From: Ochotona curzoniae | Lineage: Eukaryota; Chordata; Mammalia; Lagomorpha; Ochotonidae | Reading direction: 5' to 3' | Assembly: GCF_017591425.1 (NCBI RefSeq) | Contig: NW_024467120.1 | Location: 7,006,001-7,070,000, forward strand | DNA: 64,000 nt | Part shown: positions 45,570 to 57,789 of the stretch, one piece after another | How positions within the stretch are numbered: the first letter of the stretch is position 1 | How the letters are laid out: every line of letters begins with the position of its first letter | Made by a program: the position numbers and the translations under genes | The notes under the pieces: model-generated | Seen by the model: the letters and a program-made list of their open reading frames with translations, nothing else | Databases searched by the model: none | Told to the model about the DNA's origin: nothing

Positions 45570-46260
45570 AAGATGAGTAATATTGTTAGCATGTGTCTCA
45601 AATACTTCATCTTGGAACCTCAGAGATGTGCTATATGCATATATTGATTAGGTAAGGGAATTTAAACAGGTATCTGATAAGACTTATTTAGTTTTAATTA
45701 ATTGGCTGTTTTCTGGAGAAAATAATACCTGAGTTTTAAGTTTTAAAGGAGTTGTATGAGTTTGCTGGGTGAAGAAAGGCAAGGAGAGTATTTGAATGAG
45801 AAATAGAAAGTGATGGAGAAAGCACAAAATCTTAACACAGCAGTGTGTATGTTGAGAACTCAAACCTTTGAGTGTTAACAAGGCTCCTTAGCACCAGGCA
45901 GTAAGGCTAAGAATGTCAGTAACTACATTGGAATTAACATGGCATGGTAATCACAGTAATGATTTTCCCTGAGCATACACCTACTGGAATGTCAAAAAAG
46001 GTATTTTAAATGCAATAATTCACAATGACACCAGAAAGCTAGAAGGGCTTACACAGCAAATAAAAGCTTTGAAGAATTCCTGGAAATAAAACATTAATAG
46101 GATCTAGTTATCAGTGAAATAAGACTGAGAAAAAGGAGACATTTGCTTTAATGTTGTTTCAAATAAGAACAGGTTTTCCTAAGGATACTTAAAGTTCATT
46201 GGCAACAATAAGAAGAGCCTGGATACATGACTGTGATAAGTATCCAAAGATCTGCCGTGG
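45570..46260. other. Intergenic unique sequence
   Basis: AT-rich. No repeat or gene recognised. Confidence 0.45.
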
Positions 46261-46500
46261 GAATATTCAGCCTAGTGGTGCCTGCTCGTGCATTGGAATC
46301 AGATCTGGGCTTGATTCCCGACTCTAGCTGCTGACCCAGCATCCTACTAATGCACACTGGAAAACAGCAGTGATGTCTCAGGTCTAATTGGTCTGCTGCC
46401 ACCCATGGGTCTGGATTAAGGTCCCTGATCCTGGCTTTGGCATCTGGGTAGTGAACAAGCGGATAGAAGGTCTCTCACCATCTCTCAAGCATGAAAGCAA
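46261..46500 (+). mobile_element. Old C-type SINE
   Basis: TGACCCAGCATCCTACTAAT and GGTAGTGAACAAGCGGATAG identify it. It runs into a pyrimidine tract. Confidence 0.65.
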
Positions 46501-46534
46501 ACAAAGATCAGGATCTCTGGGGTCCCTGCAGCTC

Positions 46535-46620
46535 CCCCCTCCTTCCTCCACTCCCTTCTTCCCCTATCCCCCTCCTTCTCCCACCCCTTTCCTTCTCCCA
46601 CCCTTTTCCTTTTCCCATTT
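46535..46620. repeat. Polypyrimidine (CT-rich) tract
   Basis: About 85 bases almost wholly C and T on the + strand, with repeated CCCCTCCTTCTCCCACC-like units. Triplex-forming composition. Confidence 0.85.
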
Positions 46621-47272
46621 GCCAGCCCACAATTTCCTCCTGGAATAAAGCCTTGAGGATGTTTGTTTTTCTAACTATGATAAGGGAGAGTTGTTAGGGT
46701 TCGAATTATCATAAATATTTGTGTCTAGATTAAATCAAGGAAAACTAGAGATAACTCAAAGCTTTAGTCAAGATTGTAGACCGTGAATACTCCAAAACTA
46801 AAGTAGGTTGGCTCTTGGAGAAAATTGGAAGGCCCCAAGTGGAGGCACCATCTTGGTTCTAAGAAGCACATTATTCTGCTTATACATGAGGGTCCTTCAA
46901 GAAGCGTTTTTTTCATACGTTTAGCATATTTTGATAATGATAGATTTTGTATATTTTAAGTGTAATAACATTATGTTTTAATTTCTCAGATTATCACTGA
47001 CAGGAAAATTCCAATTATATGGAAACTTTTAAAAAATTTGTATCACTGTAGTCACAAATTGTAGATACACAATCAAATTCATATACAATTTTTGGCTATA
47101 AAATCAGTATCTTTAAAGCTGTATATATTTAAATTGGGTCTTACAGAATTATCTATATTGAAAATCTAGATCAAACGACTATGACTGCGGGCTGATATTT
47201 GGACCAGTGCATCAAGCTAAGGGTTATACTGTGCATATGGACTATACTGTGTATCCAGATGTACCACTTTTT
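46621..47272. other. Intergenic AT-rich sequence
   Basis: No repeat or gene recognised. Confidence 0.4.
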
Positions 47273-47560
47273 AAAATTTATCTATTTTTACTGCAAAGTC
47301 AGATATACAGAGAGGAGGAGAGACAGAGAGGAAGATCTTCCATCCGTTGATTCACTTTCCAAGTGACCACCAACAACTAGAGCTGAGCCAATCCAGAGTC
47401 TTTTCTGGTTCTCCCATGTGGGTGCAGGGTCCAAGATTTTGGTCCATCCTTGACTGCTTTCCCAGGCCACAAGCAAGGAGCTGGATGGGAAGTGGAGCAG
47501 CCAGGACATGAACTGGCACCCATGTATGATCCCAGTGCATGCAAGGCAAGATTCCTAGAT
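47273..47560 (-). mobile_element. C-SINE, antisense, head truncated
   Basis: AAATTTATCTATTTTTACTG to GCATGCAAGGCAAGATTCC. The GCCGGGCCC end is lost. Confidence 0.85.
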
Positions 47561-47750
47561 ACTCCACTTTTGATTTAGCTCTGAACTAATGACCTTGGGA
47601 AAACAGCATGATTTTATCAAAGCATGTAAAGTATATGAAAATTAGCAAATAAGATCATTTTCATATTAGCTTTTGAAAAAATCACTTCTAAAATACTTGA
47701 AGTTACTTATTAAAGTTAAATGGTAATTTACAATAGTTAATAAATATTAT

Positions 47751-48070
47751 GTTTTTTTTTAATGATGAATTGCAAAGAAAGGGAGTGAAGATGCAATGAG
47801 AGAGATCTTGCATCCACTGGTTCATTCTGCAAACAACTGCCACAACCACAGTTGGACCAGTTGGAAGCTGGGAGCCAGGAGCTTCTTCCAAGTCTTCCAT
47901 GTGTGTACAGGGAGGAGCCCAAGGATTCGGGTCATTTACTGCTGCCTCCCTATGCCAGTAACAGGGATCTAAGTCAGAAGTGGAACAGCCAGGACATAAA
48001 CCAGCACCCATATGGGATCTCAGCTCTACCGGCAGAGAATTAACCTTCTGTTCTACCATGTTAGCCCCCA
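47751..48070 (-). mobile_element. C-type SINE, antisense
   Basis: A T-rich run to TTCTACCATGTTAGCCCCC, an older subfamily. Confidence 0.85.
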
Positions 48071-49399
48071 AAATATTGTTTTTTCAAATCAAATTTGAAA
48101 TTTAAATATAACAGATGGATAGTACTTTTTAAATTGCACTGAAAATTACCCACAAATTTGGTTCTCAGGATCCATGTTCTTGCCCTTGGAAAAAGTTAGT
48201 ACCATGGTATATTTCTAGTACATGTAGACCCACATGTCACTTTTACGGGTATTACAAATTATTGAAAATTACAACATTTAATTCAGCTCTCATGCGCAAT
48301 TCTTTTTTCCAATCATGAGTTCATTTATGAGTACCTCCAGACCCCCACTCTCCCCCGCTGTAAGGCAAGCAAGGAAATAGATGCTGAGCCCTCTTTGGGA
48401 ACAATGCTTCATTATGCAAGAATCTGCCGCATTCATCTCTAGAGGAAGGATTTGTCAGGATAATTAATTTGTATTTTTTTTCTTTCCTGTGTTTCTGCCT
48501 CTCAAATCCTCTCTGCCAAAGCAATATTCACTTATGCATCGGTGGGGCTCAACTCACAGACCCTGCTGGTGTTCGGACAGAATTGTCTTCTTTTGTTTCA
48601 AGGTCATGGGCGGGAGATGAGGAAGCGTGCTTCTCCGTAGTGTTGGTGGTATTAGCTGGAGGACACATGCTCGGGGATGCCAACTCTGCTGTGCCCAGTC
48701 TGACTGCCACATCCAGAGTGAGAGAGGCACCTGTGTCTTCTTTGACCATTTATTTTTGTGCAGCACCGGAAGGAGTGTGGCTGCCCCTGCCCTTCACCTT
48801 GGCCTGTCATCCAGCTCTCACTTGCAATCATCAGAAACAGTTTCCTGTTATCAAAACTTGAACCCAGTGGGAGGTGACCAGAGAATCTAATTTCAGTGGA
48901 CAAAGATGCTGTTTCATCTAAACCCACACTGCAAATAGGAACAAGGAAGAAAAACCACAAAACAAAGCAACATCCACTCGACATCTGATGAAAGCTATTA
49001 CGGGAGAAAAGCACCAAATGCAAGCAATTAGAGAACTAACACTAATACGCAGTGTTAAGAAGAGGAGAGGCAGTTAGAAGCCAGAGTGATGGATGCTACT
49101 GGCCAAAGTAAGGCACTTCTAGTGGGCTAAGGAAAGGAGCTCAGCAGGAGAGGGGCCTTATCACATTGGTGCAATAGACAGGTTACCGACTGTGGTGCAA
49201 AAATGGTTTTGAAGGGAATATGATTAAAGGCAGGAAACCATTTAGGAAAAAAAATTTTAACAGTTATGATGGAATTTGACACAATGAAGACCATGAGGGT
49301 AGTGATAAAGGAAATTTTCTGAAAGTATTTAATCAATACAGTATTTAGACTGTAGTGATGAGGGAGGGACCAGCTTGCAGATGTGGGTTAGGAAGCCAG
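48071..49399. other. Intergenic unique sequence
   Basis: An open frame at 48469-48861 has no recognisable domain. No repeat is identified. Confidence 0.4.
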
Positions 49400-49695
49400 C
49401 ATACCATAGCAGAGTCCTTTGCTTCAGCTTTTGGCTCTGGCTCCTAACTCCAGCTTCCTGCGACCACGGGCCCTGGGAGGCGGTGATGACTGAGCACATA
49501 ACTAGGTCCTCACCACTCACATGGGAGACCCGGATTGAGCTCCAACTCTTGGGCTTCAGTTCTACTCCAGCTTGACTGTTAGGAGCCTTTGAGAAGTGAC
49601 ACAGTGATTGAGATCTCTCTCTCTCTCTCTGTCTTCTTCCCTCCCTCCGTCCCTCTCTCATATTCCTGAATCTGTAATAAAAAACAATAAATACA
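49400..49695 (+). mobile_element. Old C-type SINE
   Basis: CTTCCTGCGACCACGGGCCC and CACATGGGAGACCCGGATTG, followed by a CT microsatellite (49614-49632). Confidence 0.75.
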
Positions 49696-49979
49696 AATTT
49701 TGGAAAAGAATATAATGGTAGGCTAAATGTGAAGAGTGAGGAATAAACCATTCAAGGGTAGTGTCCACGCTTCTGCTCTCTGAGTCATCGGGATTGATGT
49801 CTTACTAAGTGATTCTTAAAGACAGAAGAGAAGTAGATGGGGTTAACGTTAAAAATTTTTAAATTAGACATAATAGTAATAAAATAACATCAACCAAGAG
49901 TAACAAAAGATGATTCTAGTGGAGTTTCTAAGATGGACTATCCCTGATTCCACCTGATGCTTTGGGAGATCTATCTAGA

Positions 49980-50110
49980 CTCCGCTTAGTGCTCTAAACA
50001 TTCTGACACACAGACACTCATGTTAGTCCTTTTTGACAGTTGAGGCAGTAGATGTAATGAGTTCGAATAACTTCCCCAGACTCACAGATAACACCCTGAG
50101 TATATAATGT
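49980..50110 (-). mobile_element. MIR fragment
   Basis: TTTTTGACAGTTGAGGCAGT then AACTTCCCCAGACTCACAG follows the antisense MIR core pattern (TTTTACAGATGAGGAAACTG...AACTTGCCCAAGGTCACAC). Confidence 0.55.
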
Positions 50111-50219
50111 GATCATCATAAACCCAACAGCTTATTAGAGTCGCGTCACAGTAAGTCGGCTTCATCTAGCGCTGCATAAGAATACACGCCCAAACCCTCT
50201 TTCTTAAAAAAAAAAAAAA

Positions 50220-50695
50220 TGATAAGCATTTATTCTCATTCAGTTCCTATGGATCACACCTTGAGCAGCTAAGCTAGGCGGTCCAGCCTGGGGAGGTCTC
50301 GGGCACTGGCAGCGGCCATGTTAGCCGGGTGGGACAACTCTGAAGGCATGTCCACTTCGTTTTGATTTACTCTCCTGGTGGCCACATCGGTGCTGGTTGT
50401 TCACAAAAGACTGGCATTTCTCTCTGTGTGGAACTCTTTATCAGGACCATTGAATGTCCTCCTGACGTGGATGGTGGTTTTCCCAGATCAGGTGATCCAA
50501 GAGACAAAATAGCAGAAGCCACACAGTTAGTACAACCCAGTGTCAGAAATCACACCTTGTTGCTTGCTCAGCATCCTGCGGTAACACACAGGTTAGCTGT
50601 ATTCAGTGTGCGAGAGGAATGGGCAAAGCAGAGGATCGCTGGCGTCATCTTGGATGCTGGCGGCCATGCATCCTTTCATCTGGCAATGTGACACT
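50220..50695. mobile_element. Possible ancient MER-type repeat
   Basis: AAGCATTTATTCTCATTCAG near the start and CGTCATCTTGGATGCTGG near the end resemble an ancient mammalian DNA-transposon or LTR-type repeat. The family is not named with confidence. Confidence 0.3.
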
Positions 50696-50925
50696 AAACC
50701 ACAGTTCCCTTTGATGGTGCAGTCCGGCTCTCAGTTCAGCTGACTTCACCTACGGATAGATTTTCAGACAAGCATGCACTCTCTACGCTTTAGGCAATCA
50801 GCTATAAATATTGTAACTGTCAACCAAGCTTTAGTCTATGTTGAACAGCAGGACATTTGACGTTGTAATTCTTGACAGGTTCCTGGAGGGCAATGCGTAC
50901 CACTTGTTGATTAAGGGTAGAAATG

Positions 50926-51014
50926 GGGCTGGTGTGTGGCACAGCACATTAAGCCACTGCCTGCTACACTGGCATCCTATATGGGCTCCCAGTTCCGGTC
51001 CTGGCTGCTCTGCT
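50926..51014 (+). mobile_element. C-type SINE head fragment
   Basis: GGGGCTGGTGTGTGGCACAG to GGTCCTGGCTGCTCTGCTT. It is cut off exactly where the next, opposite SINE begins. Confidence 0.85.
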
Positions 51015-51334
51015 TTATTTAAAAAAAAAAAACAATATTTAATTTTATTATAAAGTCAGACATACAGAAAGGAGAGACAGAGAGAATGATCTTCCGTCCA
51101 CTGATTCATTCCCCCAGCAACCACAATGGCTAAAGCTGTACCCATCTGAAGCCAGGAGCCAGGAGCCTGCAAGTGCAGGGTCCCAAGGCTTTGGGCCGTC
51201 CTCGACTGCTTTCCCAGGCCACAAGCAGGGAGCTGGGTGGGAAGTGGAGCAGCCAGGACTTGAGCTGGTGCCCATGTGGGAACCTGGCAGATACAAGGTG
51301 AGGACTTTAGCTGCTAGGTTACCTTACCAGGCCC
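51015..51334 (-). mobile_element. C-SINE, antisense, inserted in another SINE
   Basis: TATTTAAAAAAAAAAAACAA to TACCTTACCAGGCCC. Its tail faces the head fragment at 50926-51014. Confidence 0.88.
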
Positions 51335-51809
51335 TAATAAATATTTCTTTAAAGGGTAGCAAAACCCCATCCTAGCCAATCTCTACCATCTACCAAACCT
51401 CATCTCTGACTACTTGCTCCTTGTTGGTACGCTACAGTTGCCGTGGCCCTTTTTTTCATCTCAGAGCATTTGACTATCTATGCATCTCCTCGGCTTGGAA
51501 TGCCTTCCTTCCCTCTTGCTTCTCTTTCTTCTAGGCTGCTTTTGGAACACCAATATCTTACAGAGACTCTGTCTCTCCCTTGGGATTCACCTAGAGTGAT
51601 GACCTCTCCTAGTTTTGGACCTCAAGCCATGTCCTGGGCAACCCTGAAGAATCAGCACCCTCGGGGGCAAGAAAAGGCTCCATTTGTCATTTTGTCACAA
51701 ACAGTACTACTAAACACACAATGATTGCTATTATCTGTCAGTTCTCAGATGCAGTTGTAGCCCTGACTTTATCTCCATCAAGAATTAACTTGTACCAGAA
51801 TGTTGGAGA
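51335..51809. other. Intergenic unique sequence
   Basis: No repeat or gene recognised. The open frame at 51443-51724 is low complexity. Confidence 0.4.
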
Positions 51810-52457
51810 ATAGGGGCTGGTGCCATGAAGCAGTAGGCTAAGCCTCCACCTGTGGTATCAGCATCGCATATAGGTGCTGATTCATGTCCTGGCCATTCCA
51901 CTTCTGATCCAGTTCTCTGCTTCTGGCCTAGGAAGGCAATGGGAAATGGCACAAGGGCCGGGGCAATGGCTCAATTGGTTAATCCTCCCCTTGCAAGGGC
52001 TGCAATCCCATAGAGGTGCCAGTTTGGGCCCCAGCTGCTCCACTTCACTTCCAGCTCCCTGCCTGTGGCCTGGGAAGGAACTAGAGGATGTCCCAGGGCC
52101 TTGGGACCCTGAACCCACAAGGCAGACCTGCAGGAAGCTTCTGAGTCCTGACTTCAGATCAGATCAGCTCTAGCCGATGTGGCTGTTTGGGGAGTAAGCT
52201 AGCGAATGGAAGCTCTTTCTGTCTCTCCTTCTCTCTGTAAATCTGCTTTTCCAATAAAAATAAAATAGATCTTTAAAAACATAAATTAAAAAAAAAAGAA
52301 TCTCAGGTGTTGCACTTAAGGGAGAGATGCAGAATAAACTCTTAGCTCCTGGGTTTTGATTGACTTAGCTCCAGATTTGGGCAGTGAACCAGAGGGTGGA
52401 AGGACTCTCTCTAATTCTGTCTCTCAAATAAAAATAAAATAAATCTTTAAAAAGGTA
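51810..52457 (+). mobile_element. C-type SINE split by a younger SINE
   Basis: 5' half 51810-51955 (GGGGCTGGTGCCATGAAGCA to GGGAAATGGCACAAG) and 3' half about 52300-52457 (TCTCAGGTGTTGCACTTAAG to AATAAAATAAATCTTTAAAA) join into one SINE. Confidence 0.88.
51956..52299 (+). mobile_element. C-SINE nested in the previous SINE
   Basis: GGCCGGGGCAATGGCTCAAT to CTTTTCCAATAAAAATAAAA plus A tail, same orientation as its host. Confidence 0.9.
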
Positions 52458-52464
52458 CTAAGAG

Positions 52465-52795
52465 GGTCCAGTGCAGTAGCCTAGCAGCTAAAGTCCTCAA
52501 CTTGAATGCTCCGGATCTAATGTGGGTACAAGTTCATGTCCTGGATGCTCCACTTCCCTTCCAGCTCTCTGCTAGTGGCCAGGGAAAACAGTAGAGGATG
52601 GCCCAAAGCCTTGGGATCCTATACCTTCATGGGAGACCTGGGGTAAGCTCCTGGCTGTTGGCTTCAGATTGGCTCATCTCTGGCCATTGCGGCCATTTGG
52701 GGAGTGAAATGGCGGAAGGAAGATCTTTCTCTCTGTCTCTCCTTTTTGCATATCTGACTTTCCAATAAAAATGAATCTTTAAAAAAAGAACTAAG
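52465..52795 (+). mobile_element. C-SINE
   Basis: GGGTCCAGTGCAGTAGCCTA to CTTTCCAATAAAAATGAATC. Confidence 0.92.
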
Positions 52796-52829
52796 AAATC
52801 AAAATTAATTTTTTTAAATTGCTGAATAA

Positions 52830-53142
52830 AGGGGCCCGGTGTGGTAGCCTAGTAGCTAAATTCCTCGCCTTCCATACATCAGGATCCTATATGGGTGGCA
52901 GTTTGTGTCCCAGCTGCTCAGCTTCCATTACAGTTCCTTGCTTGTGGCCTGGGAAAGCAATAGAGGATAGCCCAAGGTCTTGGGACATTGCGCCCACATG
53001 GGAGACCCAGAGGAGGCTCCTGGCTCTTGGCTTCGGATTGGCTCAGCCTGGGGAGTGAATGAACAGACAGAAGATCTTTTTCTTTGTGTCTCCTTTTCTC
53101 TGTAAACCTGCCTTTCCAGTAAAAACATATATGTATTTTTTT
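52830..53142 (+). mobile_element. C-SINE with target-site duplication
   Basis: GGGGCCCGGTGTGGTAGCCT to CCTTTCCAGTAAAAACATAT. AAATTGCTGAATAA before it and AAATTGCTAAATAA after it differ by one base. Confidence 0.93.
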
Positions 53143-53156
53143 AAATTGCTAAATAA

Positions 53157-53550
53157 GACTTTTACAAACATCAAAGACAAATCTGCCTTAAACGATCCTA
53201 TTTCCCAAAGCAATTTTCTAGTGTGGGGGTGTTTTGTCCACTGCTGTGCCGGTCAGTTTTTCCCAGCTGGCTCTTTGGGGAGATACCTGGGCTGATGTGC
53301 AGAACAGCCAGTATATGTGACGGAAATATTGCACCCTACCATCACTAATTCTTCACTATGACCATGAGAAAGAGCACAGATCCGGGCACAGAGCTGGGAT
53401 AGAGAGGGCGACAAAAGGACCCTGATCTGCCTTTGACACCAACTTCATCTTTTTATTTCTTCCTCAAAGATTTACCCGTCTTCCATTCCTGACGAAGCAA
53501 CAATTTCCAGTCCAAACCTTCCTCAACTCTCAGAAAAGCAAAGAGCCTTC
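53157..53550. other. Intergenic unique sequence
   Basis: No repeat or gene recognised. Confidence 0.4.
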
Positions 53551-53552
53551 AT

Positions 53553-53830
53553 AGAGCCAGCTTTGTGGTTAGGCTGCCCCCCTGGACACCAGCAATCTTG
53601 CTGCTGATTCTGGCTGCTCCGCTTCCAATCATGCTGCCTGCTGTTGCGCCTGCGAAAGCAGCGAAGGTGGCCCAGGCCCTTGGGCCCCTGCTGTCCATGG
53701 CAGAGACTTGGATGGAGTTCCTGGATCCTGGGTTTGCACTGAGTTAGCCTTAGCTGTTGTGGCCTTTTACGGAGTGATTTTGTGAATGGAAAATATCACT
53801 CTGCCTTCAGTTAAATACATTTTTTTTTGT
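53553..53830 (+). mobile_element. Old C-type SINE
   Basis: TTCTGGCTGCTCCGCTTCCA and CACTCTGCCTTCAGTTAAAT identify it. Confidence 0.8.
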
Positions 53831-53979
53831 AAGAAAGAGAGCCTCGGATTGACAACATTCACTCTCCCTTGAAGATATTTTGACAGCAGAACTTGATATT
53901 GTTTTAGAACCAAGAAACACATCAAAGTATTTTGTTAAGGTCACCGATTAGGGCAGAAGAGGAACTAAGTAAGGTAAAT

Positions 53980-54145
53980 ATTATTTTCTGTCTCCTTTCA
54001 CTTTCAGCATCTCATTTGTAGGTCTCCTAAGTATCGCCGGGATATTATTATTCCAATTTTCTCACCAAAGATTCCAAGTCCAGGAGGTTTAAGTGATTTG
54101 CCCCAACTCACCGAATTAGGAGGTGGAGTACATAGGATTTGAAGA
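53980..54145 (-). mobile_element. MIR fragment
   Basis: ATTATTATTCCAATTTTCTC then AAGTGATTTGCCCCAACTCA and AATTAGGAGGTGGAGTACAT track the antisense MIR consensus. Confidence 0.65.
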
Positions 54146-54885
54146 TGGTGCCATTAATTCGGTATATGGGCCGTTAAGTTTTATCCTGCATTACGAGGAA
54201 CCCATGTTGTGTTACAGAAACCTGAAAGGGAAGACTGCTATAGGTGTTTCTCAATCAACCACACAGCCTTCTCAGGATGTGGCTAGACAATGACAGAGCT
54301 AACACACTTGTGGCATAAAGAAAGTGGGCTGTAAAGAAGCAAATCAGAAAATTTCCCTTTGGACTGCATGCTAAACACAAAGCCAGGCAGAAAAATAGAT
54401 ATAAATCTGGGGCTAAAGGCTTTTCCCCATGGATAGAAGAGCAACGAGTAAGTTGTTGTAAACTGGGTTTCCATGGGGCCAACCCACGGAGATACTGCTA
54501 AACTCCGCACAAATGATGGGGTCCCCTCCACTGGAGTCTCTAGAAGCCAGCCAGTTTTGGGTGGCCAACATCCACTTTTCTGGAAACAGTACCATTTTTG
54601 TCTAGGAAACCAGGCCTCCCCTAGCTTTCAGTTCAGGAGCTTTAGGTTGCAACATCTATGTCACTCTGCCAAGAGTTTATTTGGGGGTGATTTCACAGCA
54701 TGTGACTCACATCTCTTAAGAGTGTTATTATTTTTCAGGAGAGTTTGTGTGACCTAATCTGAATAATTAGAATGTTATATTCTCCTAACTACATTAATTT
54801 TGTTATATAATCCAATAGAGCCAACAAGAAGAAATTAAACTTTGTTGGAATTGTTGGAAGTCAAACTTTAAAATTCCTTTTATTG
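54146..54885. other. Intergenic unique sequence
   Basis: No repeat or gene recognised. Confidence 0.4.
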
Positions 54886-55222
54886 GGCCAGGCATGATGG
54901 CTCAGTGGCTAACATCCTTGCCTTGCATGCGCCAGGATCCCATGTAGGTGCCGGATCATGTCCTGGCTGCTCCACTTCCCTCCCAGCTCCCTGCTCTATA
55001 GTCTAGGAAAGCAGTCAAGGACAGCCCAAAGCCTTGGAACCCTGCACCTGCGCGGGAGACCCTGAAGAAACTCCTGCATTCTGGCTTTGGATTGACTCAG
55101 TTCCAGCCATTGTGGCCACTTGGGGAGTGAACCAGTGTTATGGAAGATCTTTCCATACCTCCTTCTCTTTCTATCTGTAAATCTGCCTTTCCAATAAAAA
55201 TAAATAAATCTTAAAAACAAAA
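54886..55222 (+). mobile_element. C-SINE
   Basis: GGGCCAGGCATGATGGCTCA to GCCTTTCCAATAAAAATAAA plus A/C tail. Confidence 0.93.
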
Positions 55223-55561
55223 ACCCTCCTCTAATGGAGTTGAGGTTGGGAAGATGGAACTATAAGAAGTTACCTTGGCACCATGCAGAGCTGGAGAATA
55301 TCACATTCCTTCTCAAGGCAAGAAATTGAGATGCAGTTTCCTAACGACTTCTTGCTTGATCTTTCTCCCAATACAGCTTGGACTACAGGAAGATTTTCAC
55401 TTACACGAGCCAACAACACATCAAAGGTGTGTATATGCATAAGCCAATTTGGATGTGTTATTTGTTACTTGTAACCAAAAGGAAATTATAAATGATGGAG
55501 AAATTTATACCAGAATTAGAGTGAAAAATAGAGCCACCTAAGTGAAGGGTAATGTTAGGAA
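55223..55561. other. Intergenic unique sequence
   Basis: No repeat or gene recognised. Confidence 0.4.
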
Positions 55562-55896
55562 GCCATGTGATGGGTATTGTACGGAGCTGCCGCCTGCCAT
55601 GCCTGCCTCTCATATCACAGTGCTGGTCTGAGTCCTGACTACTCTGTTTCTTATCCAGCCCCCTGCTAATGCATCTGTGAAGGCAGGAGAAGATGACCCA
55701 AGGACCTAGGCCCTTGCCATCTATGTGGGGATCAGGATGTAATTCTGGGACCCTGGTTTCATCTTGATCCAGACATGGCTGTTAAGACCATTTGGGAAGT
55801 GTACACAGTGGGTAGAAGGTCCATGTTCTCTCTCTCTCTGTGTCTCTGATTCATCCTGTCACTCTGCCTTTTAAATAAACAAGATTTTTAAAAAAG
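55562..55896 (+). mobile_element. C-type SINE, older
   Basis: GCCATGTGATGGGTATTGTA to CTCTGCCTTTTAAATAAACA. Confidence 0.85.
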
Positions 55897-56905
55897 AAGT
55901 AAGATTCCTCCATCTTGGGCTGCAAATTGTTAAGCCTTTCTACAAAGAAGGAAGTGCTCATGAAAATGACTATTTTGTGTTTCATTCTAGGACTTAGCTT
56001 ATGTGTTGACAAAGGTGGAATGATAGAATGTTGCAACCATGTCAGAATTTGAGTGTGTAGATTATTGCTTGTTGCCTATGCTATGTCACCCCAAAAAGAA
56101 GAGCTCAGGTTGAAAGTGGCTCATCTGACATCTCACAGCTAGCACGAATCTTTTTAAAACAATCTCATAGGCCCTATCTGAACCACCTCCTTCAGTATAC
56201 TTCTAATTAACAAAATAGGCAATCTCAAAATTCTCAACCATGTGGATAGACCACCAGCCTGGAGCAGCTAAGTCTTACCTACCCATCTCTGAACATGCTT
56301 TTGAATCATCCCGAGAAAGATGAGGAGATGAAGACAAAGAGAGGGTCCAAGCATTGAAGAGTATTGCTAGGAAGCAGTAGCCCATAGAGTCAGTTCTAGA
56401 CTCAACTGTCTCAACAAACTGGCTTTGGTTATTGGCCCAGAGAGTTGCATGGAAGAAAGAATTAACTACCACTTGTCTGTTGAAAGAAGGTAGGTGGCTG
56501 TTTTACCTCTAGTGCTCTTACCCTATTATTAGTGCTAAGGAAGCGTAGGCTCAGGAGGAGAAAGCCTTCTCTCGCAGTGTCCACCTCAGATACGACTATG
56601 GGAAGATGAGGGGCCACTTCTGCTGATTACAAAACAGCCCGTTGGCAAGATTGGAGACCTTGTAACTCCTCCCAGCTGGGACTGATGTGTGCTCAGTGCC
56701 GAGGACCCATCTATGTTTTTTTCTGTCCTTTCCTTTCCCACAGAAAGGTTCACGGTTGCCAGATAACAAAACCAGAAAATGATGACACATCAACGCATCT
56801 ATTCTCCTGGTGCTTTGATGCTGGAAAGAGCATGTTGTGTCTATTTGGGATATGCTACTGTGTTGGGGGGTGGGGAAGGAAGAGCTGCCTGTAAGTGGTA
56901 GAAAA
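55897..56905. other. Intergenic unique sequence
   Basis: No repeat or gene recognised. Confidence 0.4.
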
Positions 56906-57235
56906 GGCATCCAGTGCCTTTCTATAGTAGGCTAAACCTGTGTCAATGGTGTCAGCATCCCATTCGTGCATGGTTCAAGTCCCAGCAGCTCCACTTCTGA
57001 TCCAGGTCTCTGCTTTTGACCTGTGAAGACAATGTAGAATAACTCAGGTCCTTGAGCACCTGAAACCATGCAGGAAACCTGCAAGAAGCTTCTGGCTTCA
57101 GATTGGCTCGCTTCAACCACTGCAATCATTTAGAGAGTGATCCAGCATATGGAAGATCTCTCTCCCTCTTTCTGTATCTTCTCCTCTCTCAGCTCTGCCT
57201 TTCAAATAAAAAATAAATATATATTTTTTAAAACA
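56906..57235 (+). mobile_element. C-type SINE, older
   Basis: GGCATCCAGTGCCTTTCTAT to GCTCTGCCTTTCAAATAAAA. Confidence 0.87.
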
Positions 57236-57599
57236 GAGGGAGTAAATGCTACTGAGCAGACCAAGCATTATCATACAAAATCGAGGTCACTGTAATGAGA
57301 GCTCTGGTGCAAGATTGTATCCTCTGCGCTAAGCAGAAATGATCAGCTATAAATAAGCCTGTTGAGCTTGAAGCCCCCATCTTTGCCTGGGATTTGCCCA
57401 GGAAGAGTGTGGCCTCAGCTGGAAAGCTGGGTAGGTGAGGGTCCTGCCAGAAGTGTCTGGTAACTGCACTGCAGGCAGCTGGGTAACAAGGTAGATCTGA
57501 GGGTTGCACTTCCACAGGCATCACTTGTGTGATGACTGGTTGGTTTGACTCTACATGGGCCATTATTTTCCTCTTAATCACTATCTTGGGTATGTAGAG

Positions 57600-57623
57600 T
57601 GTGTGTGTGTGTGTGTGTGTGTT
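57600..57623. repeat. (TG)n microsatellite
   Basis: Twelve TG steps, about 170 bases upstream of the sense composite repeat. Confidence 0.9.
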
Positions 57624-57789
57624 AGGCTTTGCTCAATGATGTGGGTCACTCAGAGAACTTAGACATGTGTTCTAATGGAGTAACTAGACAGGATTCGAAT
57701 AGACAGCATTTTAACCCTTTAAAAAGTGCCCTACTGCAATGTTCACCAGCTCGTACAAGGCCAAATGGAAGGCCAGATTATGCTGGGCA

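Noticed and set aside
48469..48861. 130-codon open frame in intergenic DNA
   Set aside because: No family resemblance, promoter or poly(A) signal in place.
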